Of a stretch of DNA of 64,000 nt, positions 20,217 to 30,613 are shown piece by piece. The stretch covers positions 310,001 to 374,000 of the forward strand of contig CAWUHX010000153.1 in the NCBI GenBank assembly GCA_963922205.1. The letters are read 5' to 3'. Each line of letters begins with the position of its first letter. The first letter of the stretch is position 1. Source of the DNA: Romanomermis culicivorax. Lineage: Eukaryota > Nematoda > Enoplea > Mermithida > Mermithidae. The position numbers and the translations under genes were made by a program. The notes beneath the pieces were generated by a model. That model saw only the letters and a program-made list of their open reading frames with translations, made no database searches and was not told the origin of the DNA.

Positions 20217-20341
20217 ATTAAAATAGACAGTAGTACGGTAGTGAAGCCAAATGTGAAGATTTCATGCATCTTGAAACGAAGTGCTTGCGTAGATGTTGTT
20301 TTTCAATCCAGCGTTAAGCTTTTATTGCTTCCTATTTAATT

Positions 20342-20347
20342 AATAAA
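20342..20347 (+). terminator. Candidate polyadenylation signal of the FBXO31-like gene
   Basis: AATAAA about 126 bp after the stop codon, the first good match downstream. Confidence 0.5.
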
Positions 20348-21883
20348 AGTTGCGTCGAACTCTTTTGCTGAACTAAAAAGGCGCGTATAATTTGCCTGCT
20401 TCATATAGAATAAAAAGTCTCCCGAGCAGAGTTTTTCCCGCACGCCTTCATCGGCATCGTGCAGAAATGACCCAAGATTTGTTCCGTTTAAAGTTTGAAT
20501 CTTTTGAAATATGTGTAAAATAAGCTAAAGTTGTAGATTGACAGGAAAATCTTGGAAGGTACCGTATTTATTTTGATAAACGCCGCACTTTTGTTCGAAA
20601 AAAAGGAATAAACAAGCAACCGAACGAAGGGAAAATTTTCGTTCCGTTCGGTTTGGTGGGAGTTTACTGTAGGTCGTTTTCCACAAAACTGAATTATCCT
20701 TTCTCACCGAAAGTGAATTTTCAGGCTGAACGTTTCGTGCCGTTGACGATTCGTTCCATCGAAAAAGGCAAGTATGAATGATACTTTCGTTTCCCGATGG
20801 CAAAATTTGTGTTCACAATGTTAAGAAAAGGGAGAGAAAGAATTCATGTGAAGATCAATTAAAAATCTCAATTTCCAACAAAATTAAACCGAATACTGGA
20901 GATTACCTATTGATGTGTCACATTAACTGAATTTGGGAGCCATGTCACATTAAGTGAAATTGTGGCCAATCACATTGATACGAAAACCCATGCCATATGC
21001 TAGAAAATACGGCCATGTCACTGTGAGTGGCATGCTGTGACCCTGTTGGGTGGCTCCATTTGGTATTCAGTTCGGGAACCTGGTACTGGCTATAAGAAGG
21101 CCTATAGAGTACCTTGGTGCTGTCCTTGGGTTCTGCTGTAGAGTAATGGACAATGCTGCCAGGTTAGGGGTGGAAATCCCTGGTCCCATTCAGTGAGAAT
21201 GAAGGACAAGGTCACTCGTGGAATGACCTAGTGTAGGGGACCTGATTGTAAACCTAAATCCCCTTTTTGGCCCTAACGCAAGAGGTACAAGGGCTCCTCT
21301 AACTGAGGGGAATCTCAAGGGAAAACCAACCTAGGAAAGGGTTCCCCAAAATATACCCTCAACAACAATCCCCTGAGAAGACTTACCTAGTCCTGTTCTC
21401 AAATATGGTTCGGCCCGGGGCGATGGGTCCCTGTTGATCCAGGGGTTCACGGGTCTTTGATGGCAGAAACAGAGAATGACAGCGATCTGGTTAGGTCCGG
21501 GCTGTGGGTGGTGTGAATAGGTCGATGGGCGACGCAAATGATCCAAGGGTGGAGTGGCAGGAGGTAACTAGGCGCAAGGCGTGATGGGTATATTCCTGAC
21601 TAGGATTTGGGCAGCGGATGCAGTGGACACAAGAAATGTATGCAAATTTATTTAAGAAAGGTAAGGCAGTGGACCCAATAGAATATATTAAAATGTAAAT
21701 TCGACGGCGACAGACGCAGAGCTAAAAATGCAAGGAAAACTTGGAGAGCCCAAAAAGAACACCAAACTAACGAAACAGGCCCTTTTAAGGACCTCGTAGA
21801 CCTACAGTATGCCCTGGGCCGAGCTAACGACGCCCAAGCTAACTTCTGCAGGGGAAATTGGTGCAGAAGATGCCTATGGGGCT
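20348..21883. other. Intergenic stretch, GC-richer from about 21050
   Basis: 20890-20970 holds two or three short tandem phrases of tgtcacattaa(c/g)tgaa. 21050-21870 is markedly GC-richer than its surroundings but no frame or family is recognisable. The minus frame at 21331-21546 has no supporting feature. Confidence 0.35.
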
Positions 21884-21934
21884 AAAATGCTGAGTGCGGT
21901 GGCGGCCGAAGGCTGCCACCGCACTCAGCATTTT
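21884..21934. repeat. 51-bp near-perfect hairpin
   Basis: 24-bp arms (left starting aaaatgctgagtgcggtggc, right ending gccaccgcactcagcatttt) pair at 23 Watson-Crick positions plus one G-T around a gaa loop. It is GC-rich in an AT-rich genome. The function is unknown. Confidence 0.9.
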
Positions 21935-22118
21935 ACCTACAACGGAACCGCCACATTCATAATTTTTTTACTTTAGGGGGCGCTCGTCACTACCGATGGC
22001 TGCAGACGAAGCGAAGCGGTGCGCAAAAACGAGCAGCGGCGGCTGGGGCCAATGCGAAGAAACAGTGATTTTTTTATACCCTACAGTAAACTGCGTCCTT
22101 TGTTGTATAAGTACGTAC

Positions 22119-22226
22119 CTAGGCTTAGGCTTAGGCTTAGGCTTAGGCTTAGGCTTAGGCTTAGGCTTAGGCTTAGGCTTAGGCTTAGGCTTAGGCTTAG
22201 GCTTAGGCTTAGGCTTAGGCTTAGGC
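22119..22226 (+). repeat. Interstitial telomere-type array (TTAGGC)n
   Basis: About 18 uninterrupted TTAGGC units, the canonical nematode telomere repeat, 20 kb or more from either window edge. It gives rise to artefactual Leu-Gly and Leu-Arg frames. Confidence 0.97.
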
Positions 22227-22233
22227 CAATTTT

Positions 22234-22500
22234 GGTGGCCCTGGCACTTGCAAAGTGGAGTTTGGGGGTTTTTATGGGGCTATGGCTATACTAACAGCAA
22301 TCATAATACCAGGTGCGAAAAATGCAACTTCTGCTTTCCAAAAACTCCATATTTTTGCCCATTTTACTTAATTTGCATATGAATTATGCAAATTAGTCTA
22401 TCTCCCTCCCTGTCCTTGAGCACCTGGTTTTTTTGGTTGCAGTTTGTTGCCGGTACCATAAAAACACTGAAAATCCACTTTGCAAGTGCTAGGACCACCA
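22234..22500. repeat. Inverted repeat next to the telomere-type array
   Basis: Arms of roughly 50 bp at 22234-22284 and 22446-22500 are reverse complements with a few mismatches (shared core cacttgcaaagtgga). The left arm starts 8 bp after the TTAGGC array. Confidence 0.7.
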
Positions 22501-23353
22501 CCACCGTACTCTGCAAAATTTCCTGCCTATGGTTACATAGACATTTTCTAGTTCATATACATTTAGCGTTGGGGACGAGTTACATCCCTATGCTAAACAT
22601 ATGAACATCTTTTAACGAGAACTTCCAAACTAGTCGTTTTGCATTATAAAACGTCACTAGTTTTTACTGATAAGAGGTGCACGTAATGCTCCAATTATGG
22701 CCATGAGCTTGTAGAGCTTACATGGCGGAAATTCTGATTAATGGGTCACATACCATAGTCTACATGCGGAACAGAAACAACAAATTCGTAACAAAAATGG
22801 AACACAAAAATGCACACAAGAATGCATGTAGAACATAATGAATGAAACAAAGTAAATGTAAGTAACTGTTAAACAGAAAGTGAAGAAAAACATAAAGTGT
22901 GAACATGATGTAAATCACGTGATGTTGGGCAAAATTGATCGGCACGTGACAGATGAATGAGATGAGGAACTTCAAATCATGAAAACCATGTACAAAAAAA
23001 CTATCAAGTTTTCGGGTGAGTAGCACCTGAGAATTTTCTAACACAGGAGCTTCTGTAATTAAAGAAGATATATTCTAGCGATAATTTGTAATACTCTCGG
23101 TTTAAATTTTTCCTAGAAAAGTTATGGTATTAAATATATATATGGAGAAATGTTGGAAAAATCGACTTCATATTCACCGTGAAAATTCCAATTGTCATCA
23201 TTATATTTTCAAAGGAAGTGTCGATTTCACTCACTCTAATAGAGGCATAGCATAACTGATTCATCTAAAAAAATCAAGGATAACTGAGAAATAAAACTGA
23301 ACTTCTTTCTGTCTATGCTTTAACTTAGTTGTAGTGAATATTATTTATTATTC
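22501..23353. other. Intergenic AT-rich stretch
   Basis: No gene, RNA or repeat that I can support. The 94-residue hydrophobic minus frame at 22760-23044 looks like chance. Confidence 0.4.
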
Positions 23354-24122
23354 TGTAACGACCAGATTTCTATATGTACTTTTACTTGGTCCCAATGATG
23401 GCAATAACGACAATGAGTAATAAGCAAAGGATCCCTCGACAATATAAAATATGGTTTTCGCTTTACCACACGTCCCGCATTAAACGCTTTTACAAAATTT
23501 ACATAAAATCGCAATGAAATCTCCCTTTTTCCAGGTTTCTCTGTCTTTTATACCGATTCTTTGATCCACGCCCTCGCATCGTGGGAGGTCCGCTTCCGTC
23601 GGCTCGCCTAACCAATCGCTGCTTCGCTTACCTGTTTCTGCCTACTGTATGCTTCTGTCGCCACGCCTCTTGCTTTAATTTACTCTTAATTTCTACACTT
23701 GCATGCCTTTTAACCTACAGTATGCTTTGCCGCCTATGTTTTTTAGTTTTTCATGTGTTTTTCGGTTTTCCATGCATTCCTCCTAAATCTTCTGTCTGGG
23801 TCGGCATTTCTGTACTTTCTACATGGGCAGGTGTGTTTACGCGTTTTGGAGGGGATTATTGTACCTACAGAATGTGTATCTTCATGTGCATTACGAGGGC
23901 CAGGTGCCAATGTGGAAATAATTATGTGTGTCTTTAATTGGGTCAATGGGGTGTGGGATGATCAAAACAAAGTGCTTCATATAAATTTATAAGAATATTT
24001 GGGTGTGAATTCCAGACACCCTTGAGACGATAAAATAGGGAAATGAAATATTATTTAATAAATGTCTATCACATACAGTATGCTATATATATTTACAGTA
24101 CTGCATTAGCAGGTACGTTACA
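23354..24122 (-). repeat. 3' LTR of the pol-deleted element
   Basis: 769 bp, paired with 26400-27168. On the minus strand the polypurine tract lies immediately upstream. Frames within (23581-23937 and others) are LTR artefacts repeated in both copies. Confidence 0.92.
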
Positions 24123-25148
24123 TTTCCCTCCTTCGGGAGTTGAACGTCCTCGTTCAAGGGGGTTGAGGGAGAGAGGGTTTTGGGGTGGAAGACTTGGTGG
24201 GATAAGGGATTTTGTCTGAAGGATTGACCCGCCAGTTTTACATGAAGGGGAAGTGCTTTGATTAATAACATCAGCTTTCTTAAGTTGCTCAACTTTTTGT
24301 TTGATGCTTTGTTTTGCTTTTGGTGGTTTTCGAAAAAGGGGTCTGCGTCTGTGTTTATAATTACTTGTACCAATGCTGTGGGAGACAAGTGGCCTGTGAC
24401 TCACATGCGTTTTTGATTCAGTGTGAAGGGGCTGATATTTTGATAAGAAATTAATTAACTCAGCTTTTTCCGTTTCAATCCTGTCAGTTTTGGTCGATTC
24501 TACTTTGCCTTTTACCCATGGGAATGTATGAAGACGTTTCTGTTTGTTTTGGGTGGGAAAATGAGATTGGGCGGTTGAATTTTTCGCTGGGAGGGGACAA
24601 GAAACAGGGGCGATGCATGTATCAGGATGGGAGATTTGGGGCTTGCTGACGTCGTTTGAGCTAGAACTGCAGATACCACTACTTTTACTTTGGAAAATGC
24701 TAGCTGCAAAATGAATTTTACGATTTTTTCGTGCTTTGGGGGTAGGAAGAGAAGTTTTTCGCCTGGGGAATGTGTTGGGGTCTGTGGGAAGGCCCTGCAA
24801 TTGTGAAAACATTGGGCGTTCCTTTTTGCATGCTGGGTCAGGTTTGGACGTCTCACTGGTTTCAGGATGTTTATGTTTCTGTGCAATTTTTGGCTGGGGG
24901 GATTTTGATTTCAACATGTCACTGCTTTTTGGTGATGCAATTTTCGAAGTGCTGTCTTTATCAGGAAGGGGTATGTCAAGGACATACTGGGGGTCAAACT
25001 GCTTATGACTGCTGGGCAGAACTGTATTTAAAGCATGTTGAGGTTGATGCTGGACAATGGGCAATGTGGAGTACATGACTGGGACATCAATGTTCATTTG
25101 TGGTGGGGGTAGTCTCTCTTCAATGCGATTTTGGACGTTAGGGGTCAT
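24093..25148 (-). pseudogene. Truncated pol-like ORF2 of the pol-deleted element (351 codons)
   Basis: The start codon overlaps the gag stop as ATGA, suggesting re-initiation. The first 280 residues are Ser/Pro/Lys-rich linker with no DTG protease motif. Residues about 284-304 (KQKVEQLKKADVINQSTSP) match the entry of the Ty3/gypsy RT domain (..VEELLKKGVI.PSTSP), but the reading then jumps directly to a polymerase-C-terminus-like tail (LERGRSTPEGG) that runs into the polypurine tract. The catalytic RT, RNase H and integrase are therefore removed by one internal deletion near 24230. The frame is still open, as expected of a young deletion derivative. Confidence 0.75.
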
Positions 25149-26248
25149 TTGGTTGGGGCAATATCTACTCGTGTGACCTTTTTGCTTACAAAGAAAACAT
25201 TCTGCATTTGAGTAGCTTTTTGATATGCAATGGCTGGATCTGTGACCAGTCTGAGAACAGTGAATGCATCTGCTTTACAGTCTCGAGTCATGTGATTACT
25301 CCTAAAGCAAATTTGGCATGACTTTTGAGTACCTGGTGAATTACAATTTCTGGCGACTTGATTGCATTGAAAACATGTGATCTGTCTCAAATTACTGTTA
25401 TCATGATGGGGTTGAGTTTGGGAATTTCGCAGTATTTGCAATTGCAACTCCATGACTTGTTCTAATTTATGTAGGATTCCTTGCTGTTCAGTGTAATTGC
25501 CTAATGAAAGGATGGGTTCCAATTCAGGGGATATGAGGGGTATGGGGCTAGATTTCAATCTGTTTCTGAAAATTTGTTGTTCAACATAAGCTGCCTCGTC
25601 AGACATGTCTGTTAGGGAGGTGAATCGTTTGTACTTAAGTGCCTCTCTAATTTCTGTCTGCATGCCTTCCATGAAAAGGGGTTTGATTATCATTTCTCGT
25701 GCCTCTGAATTGAAATTGGGGTAGGCGAGGGTTGCTAGATGCTCCAGGTCAAACAAAAATTCAATGACAGTTTCCGATATTTTTTGTTTCCGTTCATGCA
25801 AAAAATGTTGGTGTAAATCTGTGTCTCTGTGGTCGGGGAAACATGCTTGTAATGCAGTTTTATACTGTTCATACGTTTGGGGTGGGTTTTCAGAATTTTC
25901 TAAACTTTTGAATTTTGCTAATGCTGCACCACCCAAATGAATTTCAAAACATGCTAATTTGAGTTGCTCGTCAGTATCTATCATGCCTTGTAGTATCATG
26001 AACTGCTCTAGTTGCTTGCTCCATTCGCCGAAATGTTGGGTCACTCCTCCCGTAAATACTGTAGGTTTTGCATAAAAATTGTTCATCATACTGTTACGGA
26101 TGTTGGCCGTTCTTAAATCGTCTATCAGGGTAGGATTCATTGTGTTTTTGCTCAATTGTGTGTGTAGAGTTTGGAAATGTTCTGCAAAAAGTTCGTTGAT
26201 CTGCTCTCTTACAATTTCTCCCAAGTGGTCTGGTGTATGGTGGGTCAT
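25145..26248 (-). CDS. gag: Gag of the pol-deleted LTR element (367 aa)
   Basis: An intact frame. The capsid-like middle (WSKQLEQFMILQGM, LGGAALAKFKSL, YEQYKTALQACFPDH, EFLFDLEHLATLAYP) fits retrotransposon gag. The C-terminus has one perfect zinc knuckle (CQICFRSNHMTRDC, CX2CX4HX4C) and one degenerate knuckle before it (CFQCNQVARNC, no His). Gag would bind the element RNA and assemble the particle. An open gag in an otherwise defective element suggests it is still under selection or very young. Confidence 0.85.
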   Translation of the reverse strand: MTHHTPDHLGEIVREQINELFAEHFQTLHTQLSKNTMNPTLIDDLRTANIRNSMMNNFYAKPTVFTGGVTQHFGEWSKQLEQFMILQGMIDTDEQLKLACFEIHLGGAALAKFKSLENSENPPQTYEQYKTALQACFPDHRDTDLHQHFLHERKQKISETVIEFLFDLEHLATLAYPNFNSEAREMIIKPLFMEGMQTEIREALKYKRFTSLTDMSDEAAYVEQQIFRNRLKSSPIPLISPELEPILSLGNYTEQQGILHKLEQVMELQLQILRNSQTQPHHDNSNLRQITCFQCNQVARNCNSPGTQKSCQICFRSNHMTRDCKADAFTVLRLVTDPAIAYQKATQMQNVFFVSKKVTRVDIAPTK

Positions 26249-26373
26249 TTTCAGTTTGTGCTTTTATGAATGTCTGTCCTACTGTATGAAACAATTACGA
26301 CTGTATGCAATTACTGCTTAGGGATGCCCCGATATAGGATGCACCTTAATGGGGCAGGGAGTTCCAATGGTTA

Positions 26374-26393
26374 ACGGAGGGGTACAGTCACCA
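26374..26393 (-). promoter_or_regulatory. Candidate primer-binding site
   Basis: On the minus strand, TGGTGACTGTACCCC begins a few bases after the 5' LTR, complementary to a tRNA 3' end of the form ...CAGTCACCA. The priming tRNA is not identified. Confidence 0.5.
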
Positions 26394-26399
26394 AAAATA

Positions 26400-27168
26400 T
26401 GTAACGACCAGATTTCTATGTGTACTTTTACTTGGTCCCAATGATGGCAATAACGACAATGAGTAATAAGCGAAGGATCCCTCGACAATATAAAATATGG
26501 TTTTCGCTTTACCACACGTCCCGCATTAAACGCTTTTACAAAATTTACATAAAATCGCAATGAAATCTCCCTTTTTCCAGGTTTCTCTGTCTTTTATACC
26601 GATTCTCTGATCCACGCCCTCGCATCGTGGGAGGTCCGCTTCCATCGGCTCGCCTAACCAATCGCTGCTTCGCTTACCTGTTTCTGCCTATTGTATGCTT
26701 CTGTCGCCACGCCTCTTGCTTTAATTTACTCTTAATTTCTACACTTGCATGCCTTTTAACCTACAGTATGCTTTGCCGCCTATGTTTTTTAGTTTTTCAT
26801 GTGTTTTTCGGTTTTCCATGCATTCCTCCTAAATCTTCTGTCTGGGTCGGCATTTCTGTACTTTCTACATGGGCAGGTGTGTTTACGCGTTTTGGAGGGG
26901 ATTATTGTACCTACAGAATGTGTATCTTCATGTGCATTACAAGGGCCAGGTGCCAATGTGGAAATAATTATGTGTGTCTTTAATTGGGTCAATGGGGTGT
27001 GGGACGATCAAAACAAAGTGCTTCATATAAATTTATAAGAATATATGGGTGTGAATTCCAGACACCCTTGAGACGATAAAATAGGAAAATGAAATATTAT
27101 TTAATAAATGTCTATCACATACAGTATGCTATATATATTTACAGTACTGCATTAGCAGGTACCTTACA
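26400..27168 (-). repeat. 5' LTR of the pol-deleted element
   Basis: 769 bp, the same length as the other LTR. On the minus strand it precedes the primer-binding site and gag, so it would hold the promoter. Confidence 0.92.
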
Positions 27169-27172
27169 ATTC

Positions 27173-28160
27173 TTATTGGCAATGCAGAGCACTGAAAAAA
27201 TTTGAGATTTTGACCTTCTAAATCCCATCAAAATGCATATTTTCATCAAAGCCAGCAGTAAAAACGCCCAAAAAAATTTCCGTTCTGTACAGAAAATGGC
27301 CAAAAATTTTTCCGTGCAGCCTGAAAAAAGTTTGCACTGTGCGGAAAAAACCCTGCTCCTAGGAAGTCGTCGCATACAAGACTTGAGGATAATTTATACT
27401 CACCTTATCCGACAGAAAGAATCGTCAACAGCTTGAACCATTCAGCCTGAAAATCCATTTTCAGTCGGAAACGATAACTTCAATTTTGCAGAAAAGGACT
27501 GACAGTAACCTCCAACCGAATGGAACAAAAATTTGCCTCTCGTTCAGTCACATTAAGGCAATTGCATTCTGTTAGCCAAAAAATGCAAGTATAAATGGGC
27601 CTCAGCATAGGTGGCTATGGAAGAGCCTTGCACGAGGAATTTCATTTGTACAGTCTTTTTTTCTTGAAATGCTTCCAAATTATGGAAGTGGAAAGTAAGT
27701 ACTATTTCCTATTTTTATGATTTTCTGCTGCACCATATGTCACAGCAAAATGTAAATTTTATGATGAAATCAATTGGCCTTCAACAATTTTTGGTTGAAA
27801 AATCTGGCTGTGAATGCTTTGCGTTAATGAGTTTTCCCACAGTACTGATTGTTGCGATTTTTCAATTTACAGTCTGTTTTTCTTGAACTGCTTCGAAATA
27901 ATAAAATTGGAAAGTAAGTAGTATTTCAGATTTTCAAGATTTTCTGATATAAACAATGTATCATATAGGATTGGAAATTTGTGAGCATACTGACTATTTT
28001 TCATTTTTTCATCTTTAACACTTTTCGAGTGAAAAATTTTACAATAAAATCTCTGTGTAAACGATTTTTATGAAAGTACTGATATATGTCACTTTTCAAT
28101 TTGGAAGCAATTTATAAAAAACACTTATAGAAGCATTTTATGAAGTTTGTGGTTCTCTGT
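27173..28160. repeat. Dispersed repeats, including a roughly 240-bp tandem pair
   Basis: 27180-27245 carries the common GAGCACTGAAAAAATTTGAGATT...AAAATGCAT box. 27640-27860 and 27870-28110 are two diverged tandem copies (tttttcttgaa..tgcttc...ggaaagtaagta) related to 1940-2160. Confidence 0.55.
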
Positions 28161-28169
28161 GAAGTGTTT

Positions 28170-28822
28170 GGAGGTGGATCAATAATAGTGTCGCAACAAT
28201 TATCATATGATCGGCTACTCATGTGGTTCAAAATGTGTCCCCGTCATGGGAGCAGTGCCTGCAGCACTGTTTTGCCTTCCTGCAACAGGTTTGGCCTTTG
28301 AACCTAGAAGTTTTGTACACAGTTTTCCATTTAATTGCTAATTGAGAACTTTTTATTTGGCAAGAAGGAATGGCACCATAATGTCAAGAGGAACCCTGTT
28401 GACTTATTATATTTTTGTACTATGTACTTCGTTTCCGTATCCCTTGATTTGGTATTTTTGTAACCCAGTTAGGATATCAACCCTTTTTTAGCATTCCTAC
28501 AATATATTCTGTTTCTAGTTTTGTTCTATCCTCTGTCACAAGTACAGTAATCTTATAAGTAGTGAAGTGAAACATATTCTATTTTTCATCAGTATTATCA
28601 GGTGTGTTTCTGTGCTTGGGGCTTGGCTCAATTTGTGCTTGATGTATTTTTTTCCCATTCAACTGTAAAGTTGTGCTAATTTTTTTGTATATAAGCCTGT
28701 GTTATCTTCCGTAAATCAGTTCAGTATTGTTTAGTATTATTTCCTCATCAATAAATTAAGTCATTTAGGACTCGCACTTAGGAGTTGTCATTTGACAAGA
28801 ACCCGTCACAAATTCAACTTGG
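28170..28822 (+). mobile_element. Possible solo LTR
   Basis: TATATAAGCC at 28689, a cagttcagt initiator-like stretch, then aataaa at 28749 and a terminus reading acccgtcaca at 28813-28822, in the order expected of an LTR. The left end and target duplication are not secure. Confidence 0.3.
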
Positions 28823-28895
28823 GCTGTGACAATAGGACAGTTTTCTAATCTGACCTCTAAATTTCTGTGGGAAAGGGTATTAGAATGTTTAAAAA

Positions 28896-29617
28896 TGTTT
28901 AAAAGAATGTGGGTACACCACTGAATACTTATGTGAATTAAATACAAATTTGCTGGTGAAAGGTTTATTGGATGCCAGCACAATGTTTACCAAAAAATAT
29001 AATAAATGACAATGAATTTCGACTATCAATTTTGTCTCTCTGTGGTGCTCTATCTCTATGCAAATGTTTGCGCCACTCGTCATCCAATTCGTCGATTTGC
29101 ATGTTGATTTCCCATCACAACTTGTTAGCAACAGGGTGCCCAACATCCCTTGCGTGTCCAAACCAACCTACGGGAGGTAGAAAAAACCTTTTGGCCCAGT
29201 TACCCCTGCATTATTAAAATTACCAAAAATGTCTACCATTTGGCTGACTCCCCATTTCCCAGTCTATCTTGGCTCAAACTCCCCTAATGGTCATTGGACA
29301 CAACGAATACCAATGACTGTGCCACAATGGCTGGCAATTTGACCTCAGCTTTGGTGGAGAGACCTCCTGTCCTAAAGAGTATGATGTTGCCATCTGTGGT
29401 GAATTGGGTCTATTTCGGGTTCAGTCATACTGTCTGCATCTTGTGGCAAGTTGTTGGTCAACGGTCTAATCAAGCATGCAAATTTCTTTCCAGCATCTCT
29501 ATTTTTTCTGAAATAAACTAAAATATGAGATTATATTACAATACAAAAAGAGGACGCGGGAATGTACCAGTATCACAAAAAATAGAATACACTAAAAATT
29601 GAGCAAAAATGTGGCCA
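28896..29617 (-). repeat. 3' LTR of the 14.5 kb element
   Basis: On the minus strand it starts TGGCCAC and ends AAACA. An AATAAA (tttatt on the plus strand at about 28963) lies near its 3' end in both copies. Confidence 0.85.
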
Positions 29618-29837
29618 AAAATTTGAAAATATTTTTGTGGTTGCTTTTTGCACTGGTTTTGTCAAAAAGAAAATTTTTGAAGGTCAGCAGCACCAAAAAT
29701 TTAAATAATATTTCTGGATTTTTCAATTTTGTAATTTTTTGGATTTTTGTTATTTCATCAGTGTTTTTGGGTTTTGTGTTTTATGAAATTAGTAAAATAA
29801 TATACAAAAAGATGAATTTTGGGCCAAAATTGTGCAG

Positions 29838-30613
29838 CTAATTACTGCTGCTGCCCACGGCCTCTATAGCCTCCTCAAGGTCTTCCTCCATAGTACCCCA
29901 TCTGGTCTTGGCCTCAGGCTTGGCCTCGGTCTTGGCCTTGATTCTGGCCTTGGTCTTGAAGGCCTTGGCTCCTATCGCATGTGCCAAGGGATTTTGAAAT
30001 TCGGATTGTGAAATTATGTGTCTGGGTCTTGGCCATGGCGCTGCCAGTTTTCTCGGCCTCCATAGGGTTGCTGAGGGCGCCCTGGAAAACCTATTTCTAG
30101 CTTGGCCTGTGCCATACCCTGGTCTACCCATGTAAGGGGCTGGGTTTGAGAATCCCTCATCTCTCCCCTGTTGTCTTGGTGCTGAGCCCCTGCTTGTGGA
30201 ACCACTATATTGTTGTTTTTGTGGTCGAAAAGTTGAATTAGAGATTTTGATGATGAAGATTGAGATTTAGGAAGTGGACTTTTGTATGAAGAGGTAGCAG
30301 CTCCACTATACAACCTCTGGCTCGTCCAGCTCGAAGATTGCTGCGTTGACAGCTGCTGTTTTTTAGCGGTTGGAAGTCTAGGCACTTTGAACTTGCCAGG
30401 GCTTTTGGGGTCTGTGCACTGATATTTATCAGGCTTCAGCTTGTCATTGCCCGGTGCCTTCCTTTTCACGCCCATTTGGTTTAATTTTTGGGAAGCCATA
30501 AAGATGTATTGCTGAAAGGCCGCAATGTAGTATTGGTCTACACGGTTTCCCTGGGCTCCTGGGCTTTGACAACTAGTTGTCTGTTCACAAACAAACACGC
30601 CTGGGCATACCAT
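29838..30613 (-). pseudogene. Extra module, C-terminal part (basic, Ser/Gln- and Lys/Ala-rich)
   Basis: Two overlapping frames carry it. 30613-30014 has a lysine/serine/glutamine-rich sequence with KKQQLSTQQSSSW. 30131-29838 ends in Lys/Ala-rich repeats (KTKARIKAKTEAKPEAK) followed by an acidic tail MEEDLEEAIEAV. A frame change between them is needed near 30050. No family is recognised; composition suggests nucleic-acid or protein binding. The stop at 29838 lies about 220 bp from the LTR. Confidence 0.5.

Larger units (their letters stand above)
23354..27168 (-). mobile_element. Recent LTR retrotransposon with deleted pol (3.8 kb)
   Basis: Two 769-bp direct LTRs differ at about ten positions by eye (about 1.3 percent), begin tgtaac, end gttaca or cttaca, and are flanked by the 4-bp duplication attc (23350-23353 and 27169-27172). 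On the minus strand it reads LTR, a candidate primer-binding site starting TGGTGACTGTACC six bases after the LTR, gag, a truncated pol, a polypurine tract (gaaggagggaaa) abutting the 3' LTR, then LTR. Most of pol is missing, so it must have been mobilised by another element's enzymes. Gypsy-like by the RT remnant. Confidence 0.92.

Noticed and set aside
21996..22382. 128-residue frame with Leu-Gly repeats and a 91-residue Leu-Arg frame
   Set aside because: Both are translations of the TTAGGC array in two frames, not genes.
23581..23937. 118-residue frame repeated identically at 26627-26983
   Set aside because: Lies within the two LTRs; duplicated because the LTRs are, and antisense to the element.
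24736..25078. Plus-strand frames opposite the retrotransposon ORF2
   Set aside because: Shadows of the Ser/Pro-rich minus-strand frame.
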